From: Thermodesulfovibrionales bacterium
GTDB lineage: Bacteria > Nitrospirota > Thermodesulfovibrionia > Thermodesulfovibrionales > Dissulfurispiraceae
Assembly: GCA_030017995.1 (NCBI GenBank)
Contig: JASEGS010000015.1
Span: forward strand, 1 to 39,295
Direction: 5' to 3'
DNA: 39,295 nucleotides
Part shown: positions 22,210 to 31,603 of the stretch, in pieces
How the letters are laid out: the number at the start of each line of letters is the position of its first letter
Position numbering within the stretch: the first letter of the stretch is position 1
Notes under the pieces: generated by a model
What the model saw: only the letters and a program-made list of their open reading frames with translations
What the model was told of the DNA's origin: nothing
The model's database searches: none
Program-made: the position numbers and the translations under genes

Positions 22210-22815
22210 TTATACGGCTAATATTTCTAAATATTTCTCTGTCGCAGTATTAATATCGCTTTCGCATAATATGCCGCTTATAACCGCAACTCCATAAGCT
22301 CCAGCGTTCATAACTGCTTTTGCATTTTCCGGCTTTATTCCTCCTATTCCAAAAACCGGAACCGAGATATTTTTGACAACTTCTTTAATCGCTCCCAATC
22401 CTATAGGCTTTCCATATTTGAGCTTTAAAGGGGTCGGATAAAGAGGACCAAGGGTTATAAAGTCCGCTCCCTCTTCTTGAGCAATCTTTGCCTCTTGAAG
22501 ATTATGAGTTGAAACGCCTATCATAAGCCTTTCGCCGACAACCTTTTTTATTGCATGCACGGGCATACTCGCCTGCCCGAGATGTACACCGTCAGCATCA
22601 ACGCTCATCGCAATATCAAGCCTGTCATTAATAAATAACTTAGCATTATATTGCATTGTAAGCTCTCTTATTTTGTAAGATAGAGCAAGCAATTCTTTCG
22701 TTGACAATTCCTTATCTCTCAGTTGAACTGCCTTTACTCCGGCCTTTAATGCATCCTCCACGCCTGCTGACAACTTATTGTCAGTTATCAGATAAAGCTT
22801 AAAGTCAACTCTCAC
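22210..22815 (-). CDS. thiE: Thiamine-phosphate synthase
   Basis: The 201-residue TIM-barrel enzyme joins HMP-PP and the thiazole phosphate to form thiamine monophosphate. It has [63 protein letters not shown] and the phosphate-binding VFGIGGI. It overlaps thiG by four bases (ATGA). Confidence 0.96.
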   Translation of the reverse strand: MRVDFKLYLITDNKLSAGVEDALKAGVKAVQLRDKELSTKELLALSYKIRELTMQYNAKLFINDRLDIAMSVDADGVHLGQASMPVHAIKKVVGERLMIGVSTHNLQEAKIAQEEGADFITLGPLYPTPLKLKYGKPIGLGAIKEVVKNISVPVFGIGGIKPENAKAVMNAGAYGVAVISGILCESDINTATEKYLEILAV

Positions 22816-23582
22816 AGCATTCCTTCAATCGGGCTGCTCGCAGACGCATAAAGTTTTTTCTGGATTCTTCCTGCCAGATACGCCAGCCTTCCTGCAATTA
22901 CGGCATGCTTCATAGCCTCTGCCATCACAATTGGGTCTTTTGCGCCTGCAATGGCTGTGTTTATCAAAACCGCATCGCATCCCAGCTCCATTGCTATTGT
23001 TGCATCAGATGCAGTGCCAACGCCCGCATCAACAAGTATCGGAACCTTTGCCTGTTCCAGAATTATCTTTATATTATACGGATTCCTTATACCAAGTCCT
23101 GAACCTATGGGTGCGCCGAGCGGCATGACCGCAGCAGCTCCTGCATCTTCGAGCCTCTTTGCCATAATGGGATCGTCATTTGTGTATGGGAAAACTATAA
23201 ACCCTTCTTCTGCAAGAATCTCTGTCGCCTTCAGAAGGCCTATCGTGTCCGGAAATAATGTCTTTTCATCTCCTATGACCTCGAGCTTTATCATGTCGGA
23301 GACTCCTGCCTCTCTCGCAAGACGGGAATATCTTAAAGCATCCTCGACAGTATAACAGCCAGCGGTATTCGGAAGAATCTTGTATTTCTTTGGGTCTATG
23401 TAATCCAGAAGGTTTTCTGATTTCCTGTCAATGATATTAACCCTTCTCACCGCAACCGTCACCACATCAGCTCCAGACGCCTCAATGGCTTTTGCAGTCT
23501 CCTCAAAGTCTTTGTATTTGCCGGTTCCTACCCAGAGCCTAGATTTAAACTCGATTCCCCTGATTATCAATGTATCTTCCAT
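22812..23582 (-). CDS. thiG: Thiazole synthase
   Basis: The 256-residue enzyme builds the thiazole ring from deoxyxylulose phosphate, dehydroglycine and ThiS thiocarboxylate. Visible features are [33 protein letters not shown], the Schiff-base lysine region MIKLEVIGD, and [13 protein letters not shown]. It lies between thiS and thiE. The genes for ThiF and for dehydroglycine supply (ThiH or ThiO) are not in the window. Confidence 0.97.
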   Translation of the reverse strand: MEDTLIIRGIEFKSRLWVGTGKYKDFEETAKAIEASGADVVTVAVRRVNIIDRKSENLLDYIDPKKYKILPNTAGCYTVEDALRYSRLAREAGVSDMIKLEVIGDEKTLFPDTIGLLKATEILAEEGFIVFPYTNDDPIMAKRLEDAGAAAVMPLGAPIGSGLGIRNPYNIKIILEQAKVPILVDAGVGTASDATIAMELGCDAVLINTAIAGAKDPIVMAEAMKHAVIAGRLAYLAGRIQKKLYASASSPIEGML

Positions 23583-23591
23583 AGTTTCCTC

Positions 23592-23795
23592 CTAATATTG
23601 GCCTCCTCCGACAAAATAAACTATTTCTACGCTGTCGCCTTCATTCAGTCTATAGTCTTTAAAATCAGCCCGTTTCATAACCTTAAGGTTCACCTCTACA
23701 GCAACCCTTTCAGGAATGATATTCAACTCCTCTAGAAGACCTGCTATGGTCTTTCTTTCTGTCCGATAATCTTCGCCGTTGACTTTGAATTTCAT
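23592..23795 (-). CDS. thiS: Sulfur carrier protein ThiS
   Basis: The 67-residue ubiquitin-fold carrier donates sulfur as a C-terminal thiocarboxylate during thiazole formation. The sequence ends VEIVYFVGGGQY, so two residues follow the glycines. Functional ThiS must end in Gly-Gly, so either the tail is trimmed or this variant behaves differently. It is the first gene after the TPP riboswitch and terminator. Confidence 0.9.
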   Translation of the reverse strand: MKFKVNGEDYRTERKTIAGLLEELNIIPERVAVEVNLKVMKRADFKDYRLNEGDSVEIVYFVGGGQY

Positions 23796-23804
23796 AATAC
23801 CTCT

Positions 23805-23843
23805 AAAACAAAAATCCTCTATCCCTGAAAGGAATAGAGGATT
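23805..23843 (-). terminator. Rho-independent terminator in the thi leader
   Basis: On the minus strand AATCCTCTAT (complement of 23834-23843) pairs with ATAGAGGATT (23813-23822), and the stem runs into TTTTTGTTTT. It lies between the TPP aptamer and thiS, where it can act as the expression platform, ending transcription when TPP is bound. Confidence 0.85.
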
Positions 23844-23878
23844 TTATCAAGCTCTCTTATGCCTAATTCCTACGGCCC

Positions 23879-23966
23879 ATTCCCTACGCCGGCATTATCC
23901 GGATCAGGTCAGCGGGGTCTTTCCAGAAAGGAAACTCTCAGGCATTTTAGCCTCCCCCAGGGATTG
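23879..23966 (-). promoter_or_regulatory. TPP (THI-box) riboswitch
   Basis: The minus strand carries the THI-box consensus: GGGGAGGCTAAAATGCCTGAGAG at the 5' side (broken here only by base pairing), then ACCCCGCTGACCTGATCC, then GGATAATGCCGGCGTAGGGAA. CTGAGA and CCTGATCCGGATAATGCC form the pyrimidine- and pyrophosphate-sensing helices. It sits upstream of thiSGEC and should repress the operon when thiamine pyrophosphate is abundant. Confidence 0.96.
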
Positions 23967-24024
23967 ATTACATGATACGGCAGACCATTGAAAAATGTCA
24001 ATTAACTTGTGCTCCACCACTCCA

Positions 24025-25056
24025 TTACTCCAGCTTTTCTAATTTCCCAATCCTCATGCCTATAAGCCTAACTTTTTTCTTGAGTTCTATCCTGCTGAGG
24101 CACTCAAATGCGGCCTTTCTTATCTCATCAAGGGAAATTGTGTAATTATCGAGAGTCTTTGCCCTTGTGACTATTTTAAAGTCGTGGAACTTCACCTTAA
24201 CCGTTACTGTTTTACCTATATAGCCTGTTTGACACATATCATCAACAACCTCTTTTGAAAGCTCCGCGAGGGTCTTTGCCATGAACTGCCAGTTGTCCGT
24301 ATCCCTCTGAAATGTTATTTCTCTGCTCGTAGATTTAGGCTCCCAGTAAGTAATCAATGGACTTTCATCCACGCCTCTTGACGCCTCATAAAGATAATAC
24401 CCAAATGATTTACCAAAATGTTCAATGAGCTTATCAATAGGCATTGATGCAAGTTTTCCGATGGTCTCAATGCCCATGCCTTTAAGATGCGCCTCTGTCT
24501 TAGGTCCTACACCCTGCAGCTTTCTCACAGGCATCGGCCATATATGACTTGCTATGTCTCTTTCTGTGAGGATTGTCAGGCCGTCAGGTTTTTGCATATC
24601 AGAGGCTATTTTTGCGAGGAGCTTATTTGGGGCAATACCAATGGAACATGTAAGTCCGGTCTCTTCCTTTATTCTTTTTTTAATTTCCTTTGCAATCTCT
24701 TCTGATGACTTTTCTATTTTTGATATATCGAGGAATGCCTCGTCAATCCCGACATCTTCCATTATTGGAGATATTTCCTTGGGGATATTTTTAACTATTC
24801 TGGAAATCCTCGAATACTCCCTGTAATCCACAGGCAGGAAAACAGCACCAGGGCAAAGCTTGTAGGCAGTCCTTAAAGGCATTGCAGAATGTATTCCGAA
24901 CTTCCGTGCCTCATAGGATGCCGTTGACACAACACCTCTCTTGGTTGGATCGCCGTCACCGCCAATCACAACAGGCTTTCCGATTAATTCGGGATGCCGC
25001 TTCTGCTCAACAGCAGCAAAGAATGCGTCCATGTCTATGTGAAGGATTCGCCTCAC
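24025..25056 (-). CDS. dinB: DNA polymerase IV (Y family)
   Basis: The 343-residue translesion polymerase has the Y-family start ILHIDMDAFFAAVEQ with metal-binding D8. The second metal site is VGIDEAFLDIS, and SIGIAPNKLLAKIASDMQKPDGL precedes the helix-hairpin-helix LQGVGPKTEAHLKGMGI. The little-finger domain follows. The protein ends RIGKLEKLE with no obvious QLxLF clamp-binding peptide; the family usually has one at the C-terminus, so it may have been lost. No LexA-type box was recognised upstream. Confidence 0.95.
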   Translation of the reverse strand: MRRILHIDMDAFFAAVEQKRHPELIGKPVVIGGDGDPTKRGVVSTASYEARKFGIHSAMPLRTAYKLCPGAVFLPVDYREYSRISRIVKNIPKEISPIMEDVGIDEAFLDISKIEKSSEEIAKEIKKRIKEETGLTCSIGIAPNKLLAKIASDMQKPDGLTILTERDIASHIWPMPVRKLQGVGPKTEAHLKGMGIETIGKLASMPIDKLIEHFGKSFGYYLYEASRGVDESPLITYWEPKSTSREITFQRDTDNWQFMAKTLAELSKEVVDDMCQTGYIGKTVTVKVKFHDFKIVTRAKTLDNYTISLDEIRKAAFECLSRIELKKKVRLIGMRIGKLEKLE

Positions 25057-25131
25057 GAGTAATTTTTAGTATACAGTAAAATAAAAGATACTAATGATAT
25101 AATTGTATAAAAGCGGCAAAAGAGGTGGCCA

Positions 25132-25752
25132 ATGTCCTTACCATCTAAATAAAGATTCAGATGCGAAATCCTTTCATGGAATAGAGTCGTAAGGGATACA
25201 AAAAAGCTTTCGGAAAACATAACGGATTCAGGCTATAAACCTGATATCGTAATAACAATAGGCAGGGGTGGCTATGTCCCTGCAAGGATACTTTGCGACT
25301 ACCTGCTAATGAGAGACCTTACTTCAATAAAGGTGGAGCACTGGGGGATTGCTGCAATAGAGACAGAAAAAGCAGTCATCAAATTCCCTCTTTGTACGGA
25401 TATAAAAAATAAAAAGGTTTTGCTTGTGGATGACATAACCGATACAGGAGATACGCTGAGGGTTTCTCTTGAATACCTGAAAACATTTAAGCCTAAAGAT
25501 ATTAAAACTGCGGTGCTTATACATAAGACCTGTTCCGCAATCATACCGGATCACTTCGTCAGCAAGGTTACAAAGTGGCGGTGGATCATCTTTCCGTGGC
25601 ACATCTACGAAGACCTTGCCGGCTTTGTCAAAAGGATAAGGGATATGGGCATCCATAGCGAAGAGGATATAACTCGTGAACTCAGAGAACGATACAACAT
25701 CGTGGTGAATATAGATACTATCAAAGATGTGTTATTAGAACCGGAGCAATAA
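25132..25752 (+). pseudogene. Purine-type phosphoribosyltransferase with in-frame TAA at codon 7
   Basis: The ATG at 25132, preceded by GAGGTGG, opens MSLPSK and then hits TAA at 25150-25152. The same frame continues without a break as RFRCEILSWNRVVRDTKKL and SGYKPDIVITIGRGGYVPAR, then the PRPP-binding loop VLLVDDITDTGDTL and the C-terminal WRWIIFPWHIYEDL, through to 25752. This matches archaeal- and bacterial-type hypoxanthine/xanthine-like phosphoribosyltransferases over full length. No ATG, GTG or TTG occurs in frame between the TAA and 25309. A protein from the ATG at 25309 would lack the first third. All downstream motifs are intact, so the stop may be recent, an error, or bypassed. Confidence 0.75.
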
Positions 25753-25787
25753 ATGGTAACTTGTTAAATTAAGTTATGGAGGCAAAA

Positions 25788-26243
25788 ATGAAAACAATCC
25801 GCTTTTTGATCATAGTAATCGCATCACTCATCGCGCTAAATGCATTCGCCTCGACAGAGATAAAATGGATTCCGCTAAAAAAAGGCATGGAAAAGGCAAA
25901 GGCCGATAAAAAGCCTATAATCGTGGACTTCTTTTTCGGCAAGGGATGCCCTCGATGCGAGATATTGCAAAAAACGGTCTATGACAATCCGTCTATCGGC
26001 AAAAGGATAATGGATGAGTTCATACCCGTGCGTGTTGACCTTACAAAGAAGCTTACATCAGAGGAAGAAAGGCTCGGCACGCAGTATGACTTTAAAAATG
26101 ACTGCCTGCTATTGTTTTTAGACCATAACGGAAACGTGATAAAAGACCCTGCAGGCAGAAAGCTTTGCTTTGTAGATGCGATAGAGCCTGAGTGGTTCAT
26201 GAAATATCTCGATTTAATAAAGGAAAGCTATAAAAAACAATGA
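25788..26243 (+). CDS. Secreted thioredoxin-like protein
   Basis: The protein has about 151 residues. It begins with a signal peptide (MKTIRFLIIVIASLIALNAFA), then has VDFFFGKGCPRCEIL with a CxxC pair at C54 and C57, a cis-proline-side region less clear than in thioredoxin, and DFKNDCLLLFLDHNG. It resembles the thioredoxin_7 group of periplasmic proteins that reduce or fold disulfides. I chose the ATG at 25788, which follows ATGGAGG, over the upstream in-frame ATG at 25776 that is part of that element. Confidence 0.8.
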   Translation: MKTIRFLIIVIASLIALNAFASTEIKWIPLKKGMEKAKADKKPIIVDFFFGKGCPRCEILQKTVYDNPSIGKRIMDEFIPVRVDLTKKLTSEEERLGTQYDFKNDCLLLFLDHNGNVIKDPAGRKLCFVDAIEPEWFMKYLDLIKESYKKQ

Positions 26244-26252
26244 TGCTTGTTT

Positions 26253-27809
26253 TTATGAATTGCGTGGCTTCGCTTTCTGGATTTTGACCTTCCTGCCCTT
26301 CATCATCATGTCGTCAACAGAACGAATCACCCTGTCTGCGAGCTCTGCAGGAACTTCCACAAAGGTGAACTTTTCTAAAACATCAATATTCCCGATCTTG
26401 CTGTAAGGGATATTAGCCTCAGAAGCAATGGACTTCACAATATCGGGCACTTTTATACTGTCCTTTCTGCCTATTGTCATAAAAAGCCTTGCCATTCCTT
26501 GTTTAGCGGTTGTTGTTTCCTCTATAGCAGTTTCTTTTATTTCTCCATATGCTGCATACAAGGCTGCAGCAGCTATATCGCCGAAACTGTAATTCTCTGC
26601 CAATTCTTTAACGGCTGCTAAATAGACGGCGTGTCTCTCACCCTTTATTATCTCTGATATGTCATTAACTATATTTTTCTCCCTCGCCTTGATCACATCT
26701 CTGGCTGAAGGAAGCTTCTGCCTGTCAATGACGGTCTTTGCGGTCTTTTCTATAAGCCTCAGATGGCGGTATTCCCTGGGTGTTACAAAAGTAATTGCGA
26801 TGCCTGACTTCCCTGCCCTTCCTGTTCTGCCTACGCGGTGCACATAGCTCTCAGGATTTTGCGGTATGCTGTAATTAATCACATGGGTTACATTCTGGAT
26901 ATCCAGTCCTCTGGCAGCAACATCTGTCGCTACAAGAATATCGAGCATTCCTTTCTTGAACTTTTCCATAACCTCATCCCTGCGTGCCTGAGTGTAGTCG
27001 CCATGAAGAGCGCCTGAATTATATCCCATCTGCGCAAGCTTCATCGAAACATTATCCACCTCACGCTTTGTATGACAGAAAACTATGGCAAGTTTAGGGT
27101 CTTCTACATCTATGAGCCGCGAAAGGGCATTTGTCTTATCCTCCTCGCGAACCTCGTAAAAAACCTGTTTTATTTTTGGCACAACGACATCCTTAGTATT
27201 GACCTTAATCTTTTTTGGATGGTTCAGATATTTCTTCGAGATATCAAGTATAGGCTCAGGTATCGTTGCTGAAAACAAAAGGGTCTGCCTTTCTTGGGGA
27301 GTTGATTTAAGTATGGTCTCTATATCGTCAATGAAGCCCATGTTCAGCATCTCATCCGCTTCATCGAGAACTACAATCTTTATATCCGAAAGCGAAAGGG
27401 TCTTTCTGTTTATATGGTCTATTACACGGCCCGGCGTTCCAACGACAACATTCACGCCGCGCTGCAGCGCTTTTATCTGCCTTTCAATAGAAGTGCCTCC
27501 ATAAACAGGCAGGACATTAATCTTTTTGAACTTGCCTATCGTATTAATTTCCTGAGAAACTTGTACTGCAAGCTCCCTTGTAGGCTCCAGTATAATAGCA
27601 AAAGGACTTTTGCCTTTCTGGCATTTCTCAACAATAGGAATACCAAAGGCAGCGGTCTTTCCTGTGCCTGTCTGAGCCTGTCCGATAACATCCTGCCCCT
27701 CCATAAGCAACGGTATGGCAGAGACCTGAATCGGGGTCGGCTCCTCGAATCCTATTTCGGATATGGCCTTTAATGTCTCTTTGCTTAAAACGAATTCCTC
27801 AAATTTCAT
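26253..27809 (-). CDS. deaD: DEAD-box RNA helicase with DbpA-type RNA-binding domain
   Basis: The 518-residue ATP-dependent RNA helicase has the Q motif (GFEEPTPIQ), Walker A AQTGTGKTA, PTRELA, DEAD in VLDEADEML, SAT, and HRVGRTGRAG. The C-terminal 75 residues (MARLFMTIGRKDSIKVPD... to KVKIQKAKPRNS) form a DbpA/CsdA RNA-binding fold. Such helicases act in ribosome assembly and cold adaptation. I chose the ATG at 27809 (MKFEEF), with AAGGAG ten bases upstream, over the in-frame ATG at 27836. The transcript leader carries a terminator-like hairpin. Confidence 0.94.
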   Translation of the reverse strand: MKFEEFVLSKETLKAISEIGFEEPTPIQVSAIPLLMEGQDVIGQAQTGTGKTAAFGIPIVEKCQKGKSPFAIILEPTRELAVQVSQEINTIGKFKKINVLPVYGGTSIERQIKALQRGVNVVVGTPGRVIDHINRKTLSLSDIKIVVLDEADEMLNMGFIDDIETILKSTPQERQTLLFSATIPEPILDISKKYLNHPKKIKVNTKDVVVPKIKQVFYEVREEDKTNALSRLIDVEDPKLAIVFCHTKREVDNVSMKLAQMGYNSGALHGDYTQARRDEVMEKFKKGMLDILVATDVAARGLDIQNVTHVINYSIPQNPESYVHRVGRTGRAGKSGIAITFVTPREYRHLRLIEKTAKTVIDRQKLPSARDVIKAREKNIVNDISEIIKGERHAVYLAAVKELAENYSFGDIAAAALYAAYGEIKETAIEETTTAKQGMARLFMTIGRKDSIKVPDIVKSIASEANIPYSKIGNIDVLEKFTFVEVPAELADRVIRSVDDMMMKGRKVKIQKAKPRNS

Positions 27810-27838
27810 TGTTTCAACTCTCCTTAATTGCTTCAAAT

Positions 27839-27876
27839 AAAAACCCTCAGGGCCTAAAGGGATAATCCTCTGAGGG
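27839..27876 (-). terminator. Terminator-like attenuator in the deaD leader
   Basis: On the minus strand CCCTCAG-A-GG and CC-CTGAGGG pair and are followed by TTTTT. The hairpin lies about 30 bases before the deaD start and no minus-strand gene lies between it and glyQ, which points away. It therefore either ends a leader transcript of deaD or attenuates it. Confidence 0.6.
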
Positions 27877-27995
27877 ATTCTATGCAGCCTATGTTATGCT
27901 TATGTTGTGATAGTATACACAATCCATATGATGTTTGACAAAGGATTTGTTTTTCATATAACATGTTCATTCTTGTAATTAGATAAAACCACGCT

Positions 27996-28865
27996 ATGTA
28001 TTTTCAGGATATAATATTAAAACTACACGAATTCTGGTCGAAAAACGGCTGCATGCTACTCCAGCCTTATGATATAGAAGTTGGGGCAGGCACCTTCCAT
28101 CCCGCCACCTTCTTCAGGGTTTTAGGTCCTGAGCCATGGAGAGCAGCATATGTAGAGCCTTCAAGGAGGCCTACAGACGGCAGATATGGAGAAAATCCCA
28201 ATAGACTCCAGCACTACTATCAGTATCAGGTGATATTAAAACCATCGCCTCTTGAGAGTCAGGATATATACCTCGAAAGCCTGTCACATCTCGGGATCGA
28301 TACATTAAAACATGACATTCGTTTTGTGGAAGATGACTGGGAATCGCCCACCCTCGGAGCATGGGGGCTTGGATGGGAGGTGTGGCTTGACGGAATGGAG
28401 ATCACACAGTTCACATATTTCCAGCAAGTAGGCGGTATAGACCTTTCGCCTGTTTCAGTTGAAATAACATATGGCCTTGAAAGAATCGCAATGTACCTGC
28501 AAGAGATAGACAACCTGTTTGATTTGGAGTGGTGCAAAGGAATTAAATACGGAGAAATACATAAACAGGGAGAGATAGAGTTCTCCAAATTTAATTTTGA
28601 TTTTGCTGATACGGATTTGCTGGTCAAACAGTTTGACGCATATGAAAAAGAATCAAAGCGGATGAATGAACTGGGACTCGTTCTTCCTTCTTACGAATTC
28701 TGTCTTAAGTGCTCCCATACTTTCAATCTCCTCGATGCAAGGGGAGTCCTGTCTGTTACGGAAAGAACAGGATACATTGCAAGAGTAAGAGCGCTGGCAA
28801 AACTTTGTGCAGAGGCATTTTTGAGACAAAGGGAAGAAATGGGTTTTCCCCTTCTGAAGAGGTAA
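27996..28865 (+). CDS. glyQ: Glycyl-tRNA synthetase alpha subunit
   Basis: The 289-residue catalytic subunit of the alpha2beta2 GlyRS has [24 protein letters not shown], the class II motif 2 region [26 protein letters not shown], and [20 protein letters not shown]. It is full length. It activates glycine and works with the beta subunit encoded three bases downstream. Confidence 0.98.
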   Translation: MYFQDIILKLHEFWSKNGCMLLQPYDIEVGAGTFHPATFFRVLGPEPWRAAYVEPSRRPTDGRYGENPNRLQHYYQYQVILKPSPLESQDIYLESLSHLGIDTLKHDIRFVEDDWESPTLGAWGLGWEVWLDGMEITQFTYFQQVGGIDLSPVSVEITYGLERIAMYLQEIDNLFDLEWCKGIKYGEIHKQGEIEFSKFNFDFADTDLLVKQFDAYEKESKRMNELGLVLPSYEFCLKCSHTFNLLDARGVLSVTERTGYIARVRALAKLCAEAFLRQREEMGFPLLKR

Positions 28866-28867
28866 TT

Positions 28868-30961
28868 ATGACAGAGATGCAAAAGACAGATGAAAAACCA
28901 TATGTTGCCGACAATATGCTTATTCTGGAAATTGGAACAGAAGAAATCCCGGCAAGATTCCTGCCTGATGCGATAACTAAACTAAAAGAAAATGCGGCTA
29001 AAATACTTTCTGATTACAGGTTGTCCTTTAAATCTCTAAAGACATATGCTACACCAAGACGGTTAGCGCTCATTTCTGAAATAGATGCATTGCAAGAGGC
29101 ATCAGAAAAAGAGATATGGGGGCCTCCTGTGAATGCTGCATTCGACAGAAATGGAAAACCAACCAAGGCAGCGGAAGCTTTTGCTAAAACACATGGGGTA
29201 AATATCGAAGAACTGGTAAGAAAAGAAAAAGGGAAAGGCACATATGTAGTAGCTGTTGTGAAAGAGAGTGCTCAGGAGACCGAATCCCTTCTTCACGAGA
29301 TTCTGCCGAAGATAATCATCTCTCTGAATTTTCCAAAATCAATGCGCTGGGGCAACGGTAGTTTTAAATTCGTGAGGCCGATCCACTGGATAATGTCTAT
29401 ATTCAACAACAAAAAGATTGCTTTCGAAATAGACGGCATAAAAAGCAGCAACATGACAAGGGGCCACAGATTTCTGTCTCCCGCAGCCTTTGAAATAAAG
29501 GACTGTAAAACTTATCTTAATCTCTTGAGGAATAATTTTGTTATGCTGGACGATGAGGAAAGAAAAAAGATGATAATGGATGCTGCAAACAAACTGTCAT
29601 CTTCAGTTGACGCCTCTGTGGTTGAAGATCCAGAACTGCTTCAACATGTCTCCTTCCTTGTAGAACATCCAATGCCGGTTCTCGGCGCATTTTCGCCTGA
29701 TTACCTGCCTCTCCCCAAAGAATTGCTAATAACAGTAATGAGGGGGCACCAGAAATATTTTGCCCTGAAAGACAGTCAGGGCAGGCTCAAAAATTATTTT
29801 ATTGCTGTCAGCAATACAAGACAGGACAATGCTGAAACTGTTAGAAAAGGTGCTGAAAAGGTAATCAAGGCACGCTTTGAAGACGCAAAATTTTATTATG
29901 AAGAAGACAAGAAAATAAACCTGAATGACCGACTGGATGGACTGAAAAAGGTCATTTACCATGAAAGACTCGGCAGCCTTTATGACAAGAGCCTGCGTAT
30001 AGTTTCTATTGCAAACTACATTGCAGACCGATGCTTTCCAGAAAAAAGAGTAGATATACATACTGCAGCCCTTTTGTCAAAAACAGACCTTGTTTCAGGC
30101 GTTGTAAGGGAGTTCCCTGAATTGCAAGGGATAATGGGGAATTATTATGCGATGCATAACGGCTATAATCAGAAAATATCAAAGGCTCTAAAAGAGCAGT
30201 ATCTGCCTGCGCACTCAGGAGACAGGCTTCCAGAAAGTGATTCAGGATCTGTCCTCAGTCTTTCGGACAAACTGGACAATATCGCATCGTTTTTTATGCT
30301 TGGACTCAAGCCTACAGGCGCTGAAGATCCATTTGCCCTGAGAAGACAGGCCATTGGCATAATTTCTATTCTTATGGAGAAGAGATACAACCTGAACATT
30401 TCAGAGCTTGTGACAGCAGCATTACAAACACTAAATATTGACAACATTCGGGAAGTTTTGGAAGACATAATGAGATTTTTCGAACAAAGAATAGAGCCGT
30501 TATTTTTGTCAGCAGCCTATTCACAGGACTCCATAGCAGCGATAATAGACTTTATAAAAGATAGGCCGCTTTGCACAGTACTGGATCGGCTCGATGCTAT
30601 ACAGAAATTTAAAGAAGACAGTGATTATGAGCCCTTCCTGCTCGCCATTAAAAGGATAAATAATATAGCGCCCAAGAATGATGTTCCCCCTACAAACAGC
30701 GACCTATTTGTTCAGGAAGAGGAGACAATCCTTTATAAAGAAACAGAATCCGTAGCGCCTCAAATATATTCGTTGCTTAATGCTGAAAAATACTATGAAG
30801 CAATCAAGGCATTAACAACACTAACGGAGCCTATTAATAAATTTTTTGATACGGTGCTTGTGATGGACAAATCAGAGGAGATCAAACAGAACCGCCTATC
30901 GTTGATTAAAAATATTCAAACATTGTCACAGCAAATAGTAAATTTTTCAAGGCTTGGATAA
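28868..30961 (+). CDS. glyS: Glycyl-tRNA synthetase beta subunit
   Basis: The protein of about 697 residues is the tRNA-binding subunit of alpha2beta2 GlyRS. The N-terminus MLILEIGTEEIPARFLPDA (about residues 17-35), TPRRLALI, WGNGSFKFVRPIHWI, RGHRFLSP and VVMRGHQKYFAL-type motifs are present, plus an HD-like region and a C-terminal anticodon-binding domain. I chose the ATG at 28868, directly after the glyQ stop, rather than a longer open frame that would overlap glyQ by about 160 bases. Confidence 0.97.
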   Translation: MTEMQKTDEKPYVADNMLILEIGTEEIPARFLPDAITKLKENAAKILSDYRLSFKSLKTYATPRRLALISEIDALQEASEKEIWGPPVNAAFDRNGKPTKAAEAFAKTHGVNIEELVRKEKGKGTYVVAVVKESAQETESLLHEILPKIIISLNFPKSMRWGNGSFKFVRPIHWIMSIFNNKKIAFEIDGIKSSNMTRGHRFLSPAAFEIKDCKTYLNLLRNNFVMLDDEERKKMIMDAANKLSSSVDASVVEDPELLQHVSFLVEHPMPVLGAFSPDYLPLPKELLITVMRGHQKYFALKDSQGRLKNYFIAVSNTRQDNAETVRKGAEKVIKARFEDAKFYYEEDKKINLNDRLDGLKKVIYHERLGSLYDKSLRIVSIANYIADRCFPEKRVDIHTAALLSKTDLVSGVVREFPELQGIMGNYYAMHNGYNQKISKALKEQYLPAHSGDRLPESDSGSVLSLSDKLDNIASFFMLGLKPTGAEDPFALRRQAIGIISILMEKRYNLNISELVTAALQTLNIDNIREVLEDIMRFFEQRIEPLFLSAAYSQDSIAAIIDFIKDRPLCTVLDRLDAIQKFKEDSDYEPFLLAIKRINNIAPKNDVPPTNSDLFVQEEETILYKETESVAPQIYSLLNAEKYYEAIKALTTLTEPINKFFDTVLVMDKSEEIKQNRLSLIKNIQTLSQQIVNFSRLG

Positions 30962-30967
30962 TTTTAA

Positions 30968-31603
30968 TTAGACCCTTCTTTTATCATGCCCGTAGATATA
31001 TTTATGCAACTGCATATTAAGCCGCACAGAAAGCTTATCCTCTATTATCCATTTTGAGAGGCTTTCTGAAGAAAGCATTCCAAAGGCAGGCGAAAGAAGA
31101 ATTTTACATTTCTCAGCTAATCCATAATCCTTTATAAACTCCACTACCCACTCGTAATCTTCCCTGTCCATAACAACAAATTTAACCTCATCGTGAGGCT
31201 TTAGATGTTTCAGATTCATTAAATCCATCTCTTCAAACATCCCGCTTTTAGGGGTTTTGATATCCATTATAATAATGACTCTTTTATCCACATCCTTTAT
31301 GCTTACACTGCCATTTGTTTCGAGCAGGACAGTGAAACCACTGTCAAATAACGCTGTCATCAGATGGAGCACATCTTTTTGCAGCAATGGTTCACCACCG
31401 GTGATCTCCACGAGTTTTATCCCGTGCTCTCTGACCTTCTCTACAATCTCATTTTCTGACATTTCGATGCCTTCATCATAGGCATATGTTGTATCGCAAT
31501 ATGCACATCTAAGGTTACAGCCTGTCAGTCTTACGAAGACACATGGAAGACCGGCATATGTTGACTCGCCCTGAATGCTCGTAAAGATTTCACAAACTCT
31601 CAT
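30968..31603 (-). CDS. queE: 7-carboxy-7-deazaguanine synthase
   Basis: The 211-residue radical SAM enzyme forms the deazaguanine ring on the queuosine path. It starts MRVCEIFTSIQGES, with the cluster cysteines C29-x3-C33-x2-C36 (GCNLRCAYCDTTYAY) and VEITGGEPLLQ for SAM binding. The other queuosine genes (queC, queD, queF) are not in the window. It overlaps the DUF457 gene by 14 bases, so the two are co-transcribed. Confidence 0.96.
   Translation of the reverse strand: MRVCEIFTSIQGESTYAGLPCVFVRLTGCNLRCAYCDTTYAYDEGIEMSENEIVEKVREHGIKLVEITGGEPLLQKDVLHLMTALFDSGFTVLLETNGSVSIKDVDKRVIIIMDIKTPKSGMFEEMDLMNLKHLKPHDEVKFVVMDREDYEWVVEFIKDYGLAEKCKILLSPAFGMLSSESLSKWIIEDKLSVRLNMQLHKYIYGHDKRRV

Noticed and set aside
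28709-28867. N-terminal extension of GlyS
   Set aside because: It overlaps glyQ in another frame, and GlyS proteins begin near the ATG at 28868.
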